A DNA stretch of 64,000 nucleotides from Luteimonas endophytica (GTDB taxonomy: Bacteria; Pseudomonadota; Gammaproteobacteria; Xanthomonadales; Xanthomonadaceae): the NCBI RefSeq assembly GCF_029887875.1, contig NZ_JARXRM010000043.1, forward strand, positions 262,181 to 326,180. The letters run 5' to 3'. This document shows, piece by piece, positions 60,402 to 64,000 of this stretch. The notes below the pieces were generated by a model. It saw nothing but the letters and a program-made list of their open reading frames with translations. It was not told the origin of the DNA and ran no database searches. How positions within the stretch are numbered: the first letter of the stretch is position 1; each line of letters opens with the position of its first letter. The translations under genes and the position numbers were made by a program.

Positions 60402-61961
60402 CTACAGCTGCGATTCGATCGGCACCCAGCGCAGCAGCCAGGCGATCGCGCGCTGCAGGCGGCTGGCGTCCGGTTCGGTGTCCAGCACCAGCGGCGGGTC
60501 CTTGGCGTTGTCCAGCCAGCGCAGCTCGCCTTCGTCGTTCAGATACACCCAGTAGGCCAGCTCCGGGCTGGCCAGCAGCCGGAACTCCTCGCGCAGCGCC
60601 TTGGCGATGGCGGGCTCGTCGAACATCACCCCCATCTCCGTGTTCAGGTCGATCGAGCGCGGGTCCATGTTGAACGAGCCGATGAAGCCGCGGCGGTCGT
60701 CGATCACGTAGGCCTTGGTGTGCAGGCTGGCGCCGCTGCTGCCGAACACGCTGGAGCCCTCGCTGCGCGGCTGCACCCGGGTCTCGTGCAGCTTGATCCC
60801 CAGCTTCAGCAGCCGCTCGCGATAGTTGGCATAGGCGCCGTGCACCGCGATCACGTCGTTGGCGGCCAGCGAATTGGTGATCACGGCAACGTCGACGCCG
60901 CGGCGGGCCAGTGCCGCCAGCCCCACCACGCCCTCGTCGCCGGGCACGAAATAGGGCGAGATCAGCAGCGCCTTGTCGCGCGCGCTGCGCAGGTCCTCCA
61001 TCACGTAGCGGATCAGCCAGCTCTCGCTGCCTTCCTCGTCCTGCTTCTGCGGCGGGTCCGACACCACCCGGATGTTCTCGCTCCAGAACGGGGTGAGTTC
61101 CTGCGCGAAATACCGGCGCACGCTGTCGGAGGCGTCCACCCGGTCCAGGTAGCGCCGCGCCTCGGCGCTGGCCGCCTCGTCGTGGATCTGCGCCAGCACC
61201 GCGTCGATGTCGCGGTCGTAGGCCTTTTTCAGCGCCGCGATCGGCACCACCGTGTCGCTGTTCCAGAAGGTGTCGAAGATCTCGCTGGCCTGCGCCACCG
61301 CCGGCCCGAACAGCACCATGTCCAGGTCGCGGAAGTTCATCTCCTCGGCGGCGTCGAAGTACTCCACGCCGATGTTGCGCCCGCCCACCACCGCCACCCG
61401 CCCGTCGGCGATCCAGGCCTTGTTGTGCATGCGGTGGGTGATGCTCCAGCTGCGCTGCACCATCTCCAGCAGCCGCGCCACCCCGCTGCGGTTGCGGAAC
61501 GGGTTGTACACGCGGATCTCGATGTTGGCGTGGCTGTCCATGGCCAGCAGCGCCACGTCCTTGCCGGAGGTGTTGATGTCGTCCAGCAGCAGCCGCACCC
61601 GCACCCCGCGCTCGGCGGCCTGCCAGGCCTCGTGCAGCAGCAGGTGGCCGGTGAGGTCGTCGTGCCAGATGTAGTACTGCAGGTCCAGGCTGCGCCCGGC
61701 CTGGCGCGCCGACAGCGCCCGCGCGGCGAACGCATCCAGACCGTCGGGCAGCAGGATCGCGCCGGTCTTGCCGGGGTGGCGGTCCAGCAGCGGCCACAGC
61801 TCGCGGTCCAGCGCGGTCTGGTCGCGCTGCACTTCCAGTGCATGGCTGGGCGCGCCGGTGGCCGGCGGGGTGAGGTGGTCGGCCAGGAACACCCCGCTGA
61901 CCACCAGCGCCAGGAAGGTGAAGGCCCCCCAGCCGAGGATCCGCTTGACCCGCTGTTTCAT
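60402..61961 (-). CDS. phospholipase D-family protein, ClsC-like
   Basis: A 519-residue phospholipase D superfamily protein, probably a cardiolipin synthase-like enzyme. An N-terminal membrane helix (ILGWGAFTFLALVVSGVFLADHL) anchors it. The two HKD motifs are HNKAWIADGRVAVVGGRNIGVEYFD and HTKAYVIDDRRGFIGSFNMDPRSIDLNTE. The DLQYYIWHDDLTGHLLLHEAWQAAERGVRVRLLLDDIN block is typical of ClsC. Without an accompanying ymdB, substrate choice is uncertain. Start 61961 gives the membrane helix near the N terminus. Confidence 0.9.
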   Translation of the reverse strand: MKQRVKRILGWGAFTFLALVVSGVFLADHLTPPATGAPSHALEVQRDQTALDRELWPLLDRHPGKTGAILLPDGLDAFAARALSARQAGRSLDLQYYIWHDDLTGHLLLHEAWQAAERGVRVRLLLDDINTSGKDVALLAMDSHANIEIRVYNPFRNRSGVARLLEMVQRSWSITHRMHNKAWIADGRVAVVGGRNIGVEYFDAAEEMNFRDLDMVLFGPAVAQASEIFDTFWNSDTVVPIAALKKAYDRDIDAVLAQIHDEAASAEARRYLDRVDASDSVRRYFAQELTPFWSENIRVVSDPPQKQDEEGSESWLIRYVMEDLRSARDKALLISPYFVPGDEGVVGLAALARRGVDVAVITNSLAANDVIAVHGAYANYRERLLKLGIKLHETRVQPRSEGSSVFGSSGASLHTKAYVIDDRRGFIGSFNMDPRSIDLNTEMGVMFDEPAIAKALREEFRLLASPELAYWVYLNDEGELRWLDNAKDPPLVLDTEPDASRLQRAIAWLLRWVPIESQL

Positions 61962-62052
61962 TCCTGCCGATCCCCCGTCCCGTTGCCGGCCATTGTATGC
62001 GGCCGCCGCACGCCGGGCCCATCCGGCACCCACCCCAAGGCGGCGGCCATCC

Positions 62053-62086
62053 CCGCAGGCGCGGCCCATGGCCGCGAAGGCCGCGG
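62053..62086. repeat. SMAG-like half repeat with core
   Basis: CGCAGGCGCGGCCCATGGCC followed by GCGAAGGCCGCGGG is a forward arm of the GCGGCC type, GTAG changed to GCAG, followed by core sequence GGGTCCGGCGGCCGCGGCGCCGATCCCGGG at 62088-62117. The right arm is missing. Confidence 0.7.
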
Positions 62087-62188
62087 GCGGGTCCGGCGGC
62101 CGCGGCGCCGATCCCGGGCAACCACGGGGCCATAAAGGCCCCCGCGCTACAATCGCCCGATCACGTTTTCCCCAGGAATCGCGCGCCC

Positions 62189-64000
62189 ATGAGCTCGCCC
62201 GCCAGCCAGATCCCCGCCAGCCAGCCCGACACCACCCCGCTGCGCTTCGTCACCGCCGCCAGCCTGTTCGACGGCCACGACGCCGCCATCAACATCATGC
62301 GCCGGCTGATCCAGGCCCAGGGCGCCGAGGTGATCCACCTGGGCCACAACCGCAGCGTCGAGGACGTGGTGCGCGCCGCCCTGCAGGAGGACGCCGACGC
62401 CATCGCCCTGTCCAGCTACCAGGGCGGCCACGTTGAATACCTCAAGTACATGGTCGACATGCTGGCCGAGCGCGGCGCCCCCCACATCCGCGTCTTCGCC
62501 GGCGGCGGCGGCACCATCACCCCGGAGGAGATCAAGGAGCTCGAGGCCTACGGCGTGGAGCGCATCTACCACCCCAACGACGGCATGAAGATGGGGCTGG
62601 TGGAGATGATCGAGGACGTGGTGAAGCGCGCGGCCGGCGCCCGGGAGGAAAACCGGGGTCGGAGCCGGTTCTCGGGGAAACAGAGCGGAGGAGCGGGCGA
62701 TCCCGCCGCGAAAACCGACTCCGACCCCGGTGTTTCCCCCTCCCTCGACGACGAGATCGCCATCGGCCGCGTGCTCAGCGCGATCGAAGACGGCGTGTAC
62801 AGCGAAGCCGAGCTGGCCAAGCTGCGCAAGCAGTGGCAGCTGGCCGCCGGCCGCAGCCCGGTCGTCGGCATCACCGGTACCGGCGGCGCCGGCAAGTCCT
62901 CGGTGACCGACGAGCTGCTCAACCGCTTCCTGGCCAGCTTCCCGGAGATGCGCATCGCGGTGATCTCGGTGGACCCCACCCGCCGCCGCACCGGCGGCGC
63001 GCTGCTGGGCGACCGCATCCGCATGAACTCGCTGCGCAGCCACCGCGTGTACATGCGCTCCATGGCCACCCGCCGCCAGCACGCCGCCACCAATGCAGTG
63101 CTCAAGGACGGCATCGCCTTCCTCAAGGGCCTGGGCTACGACCTGGTGATCGTGGAGACCGCCGGCATCGGCCAGAGCGATTCGGAGATCGTCGACCTGG
63201 TCGACTTCCCCATGTACGTGATGACCAGCGACTACGGCGCCGCCAGCCAGCTGGAAAAGATCGACATGCTCGACTTCGCCGAACTCATCGTGCTGAACAA
63301 GTACGACAAGCGCGGCGCCGAGGACGCCCTGCGCGACATCCGCAAGCAGTGGAAGCGCAACCGCGTCGCCTTCCAGACCAAGGACGAGGACGTCCCCGTC
63401 TACCCCACCATCGCCAGCCAGTTCAACGATCCCGGCATCAGCTGGATGTTCGCCAACCTCTGCCGCCTGCTGCGCGAGAAAAACCGGGGTCAGAGTCGAC
63501 TTTCCCCGGAGGGCGAAGCGGCCGGTGACGCTGGGCGGAAAGTCGACTCCGACCCCGGTTTTTCCTCCCCGCGCTGCGACTTCACCCCGCAGCTCGACAC
63601 CTCGCTCAAGGAACCCCGCGCCACGGTGCTGATCCCCGGCAACCGCGTGCGCTACCTGGCCGAGATCGCCGAGCAGGGCAGGGCCATCAACGCCTCCATC
63701 GAAAAGCAGGCCGAAGCCGCCGACCGCGCCCAGTCCTTCTGGCAGTCCCTGCGCGACCTGGAAGACCCCGCCCTCCCCAAGGCCCTCGACCTCTACGCCG
63801 CCGAAGCCCTGGCCCCCGCAGGAGCGGCCCATGGCCGCGAAGCCCGCGCCGCAGAAGACCAGGCCAAAACCACCCCCGACCGCACCCTCCTCACCCTTCG
63901 CCAGCGCTACAACGACGCCATCCAGGCCCTCACCGCTGACTCCCTCAAGCTCCTGCGCGACTGGCCCGCGCGCCTGCAATCCATCACCGACGACACCACC
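62189..64000 (+). CDS. icmF: fused acyl-CoA mutase IcmF, 5' part, with repeat-derived linkers
   Basis: The first 604 codons; the gene runs off the window. Residues about 15-150 are the cobalamin-binding domain: FDGHDAAINIMRRLIQAQ with the DxHxxG axial histidine, SSYQGGHVEYLKYM, and GGGGTITPEEI. Residues about 195-430 are the MeaB-like GTPase: GITGTGGAGKSSVTDELL, VDPTRRRTGGALLGDRIRMN, VETAGIGQSDSEIVDLVD and NKYD. Part of the mutase domain follows. IcmF interconverts isobutyryl-CoA and butyryl-CoA, and isovaleryl-CoA and pivalyl-CoA. Residues 153-183, 430-459 and 542-553 are encoded by DNA repeats but stay in frame. The frame is open from the ATG at 62189. Confidence 0.93.
   Translation, partial: MSSPASQIPASQPDTTPLRFVTAASLFDGHDAAINIMRRLIQAQGAEVIHLGHNRSVEDVVRAALQEDADAIALSSYQGGHVEYLKYMVDMLAERGAPHIRVFAGGGGTITPEEIKELEAYGVERIYHPNDGMKMGLVEMIEDVVKRAAGAREENRGRSRFSGKQSGGAGDPAAKTDSDPGVSPSLDDEIAIGRVLSAIEDGVYSEAELAKLRKQWQLAAGRSPVVGITGTGGAGKSSVTDELLNRFLASFPEMRIAVISVDPTRRRTGGALLGDRIRMNSLRSHRVYMRSMATRRQHAATNAVLKDGIAFLKGLGYDLVIVETAGIGQSDSEIVDLVDFPMYVMTSDYGAASQLEKIDMLDFAELIVLNKYDKRGAEDALRDIRKQWKRNRVAFQTKDEDVPVYPTIASQFNDPGISWMFANLCRLLREKNRGQSRLSPEGEAAGDAGRKVDSDPGFSSPRCDFTPQLDTSLKEPRATVLIPGNRVRYLAEIAEQGRAINASIEKQAEAADRAQSFWQSLRDLEDPALPKALDLYAAEALAPAGAAHGREARAAEDQAKTTPDRTLLTLRQRYNDAIQALTADSLKLLRDWPARLQSITDDTT
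62647..62737. repeat. inverted-repeat element inside icmF, copy 1
   Basis: Arms GGAAAACCGGGGTCGGAGCC and, inverse, ACTCCGACCCCGGTGTTTCC flank about 45 bases. It encodes the linker after the cobalamin domain, beginning ENRGRSRFS and ending KTDSDPGVS. Confidence 0.85.
63477..63565. repeat. inverted-repeat element inside icmF, copy 2
   Basis: The two 29-base arms match at 27 of 29 positions (left AAAAACCGGGGTCAGAGTCG, inverse right ACTCCGACCCCGGTTTTTCC). It encodes the linker after the GTPase domain, beginning KNRGQSRLS and ending KVDSDPGFS, close to the peptide made by copy 1. Confidence 0.9.
63818..63844. repeat. SMAG-like half repeat inside icmF
   Basis: GCAGGAGCGGCCCATGGCCG followed by CGAAGCC is a forward arm of the GCGGCC stem type, with GTAG changed to GCAG. 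It is read in frame as AGAAHGREA. Confidence 0.8.

Noticed and set aside
62053-62117. Promoter hairpin or riboswitch for icmF
   Set aside because: The folded sequence is explained by a SMAG-like arm and its core; no riboswitch consensus, including cobalamin, was found.

Overview
The window is high-GC chromosomal DNA from a gammaproteobacterium, most likely of the Xanthomonadaceae/Lysobacteraceae (Lysobacter, Luteimonas or Stenotrophomonas-like). Three things point there: the order cinA - (ABC1 kinase) - lexA - recA - recX - alaS - csrA; a perfect TTAGTA-type LexA box directly before lexA; and many short palindromes with a GTAG end, like the SMAG repeats described in Stenotrophomonas. The genus is inference. 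About sixty protein genes, three tRNAs (Ser-GCT, Arg-ACG, Glu-CTC) and two families of dispersed palindromes are annotated.

Layout. 1-1.9 kb: A/T-richer accessory DNA with one orphan membrane protein and the start of another gene. 2.2-7.6 kb: a LysR regulator divergent from an exported acetolactate decarboxylase, then an arsenic module (CDF-type transporter, arsR, GAPDH, arsJ). 7.9-10.6 kb: a TonB-dependent receptor. 10.8-18.6 kb: the SOS/translation block (cinA, ABC1 kinase, lexA, recA, recX, alaS, csrA). 18.7-19.2 kb: tRNA-Ser and tRNA-Arg around a duplicated tRNA 3' end. 19.3-26.5 kb: EcsC-like protein, thiD with a hydrolase, an Xre-SulP operon, GNAT, PhoH-PIN, bcp, gcvR. 27.2-35.8 kb: dapA, a BamC-like lipoprotein, fdxA, tRNA-Glu, pcnB-folK-panB-panC-panD-pgi and a GNAT.

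36-50 kb: queG divergent from a fused nnrE/nnrD, tsaE, amiC, mutL, a DUF1684 lipoprotein, a TraB/GumN protein, an RnfB-like ferredoxin, metG, a DUF2147 protein, apbC and dcd. 50-57 kb: a 5-oxoproline (pyroglutamate) cluster on the minus strand: pcp, DUF979/DUF969 membrane proteins, pxpA, a fused pxpB-pxpC, a HIT protein and a dienelactone-hydrolase-like protein. 57.5-64 kb: isovaleryl-CoA dehydrogenase, leucine dehydrogenase, a ClsC-like phospholipase D and the first 604 codons of a fused acyl-CoA mutase (icmF), which suggest branched-chain amino/acyl-CoA metabolism.

The most unusual signal is repeat DNA inside reading frames. The icmF-like gene carries two copies of an inverted-repeat element, read in the same frame in two inter-domain linkers, plus a half copy of the SMAG-like repeat in a third. 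The fused pxpB-pxpC gene carries an Asp/Ser microsatellite next to a remnant of a second palindromic repeat. Outside genes, the SMAG-like repeat forms composite elements of about 99-108 bp built from one arm of each of two stem types, with compensatory stem changes between copies.
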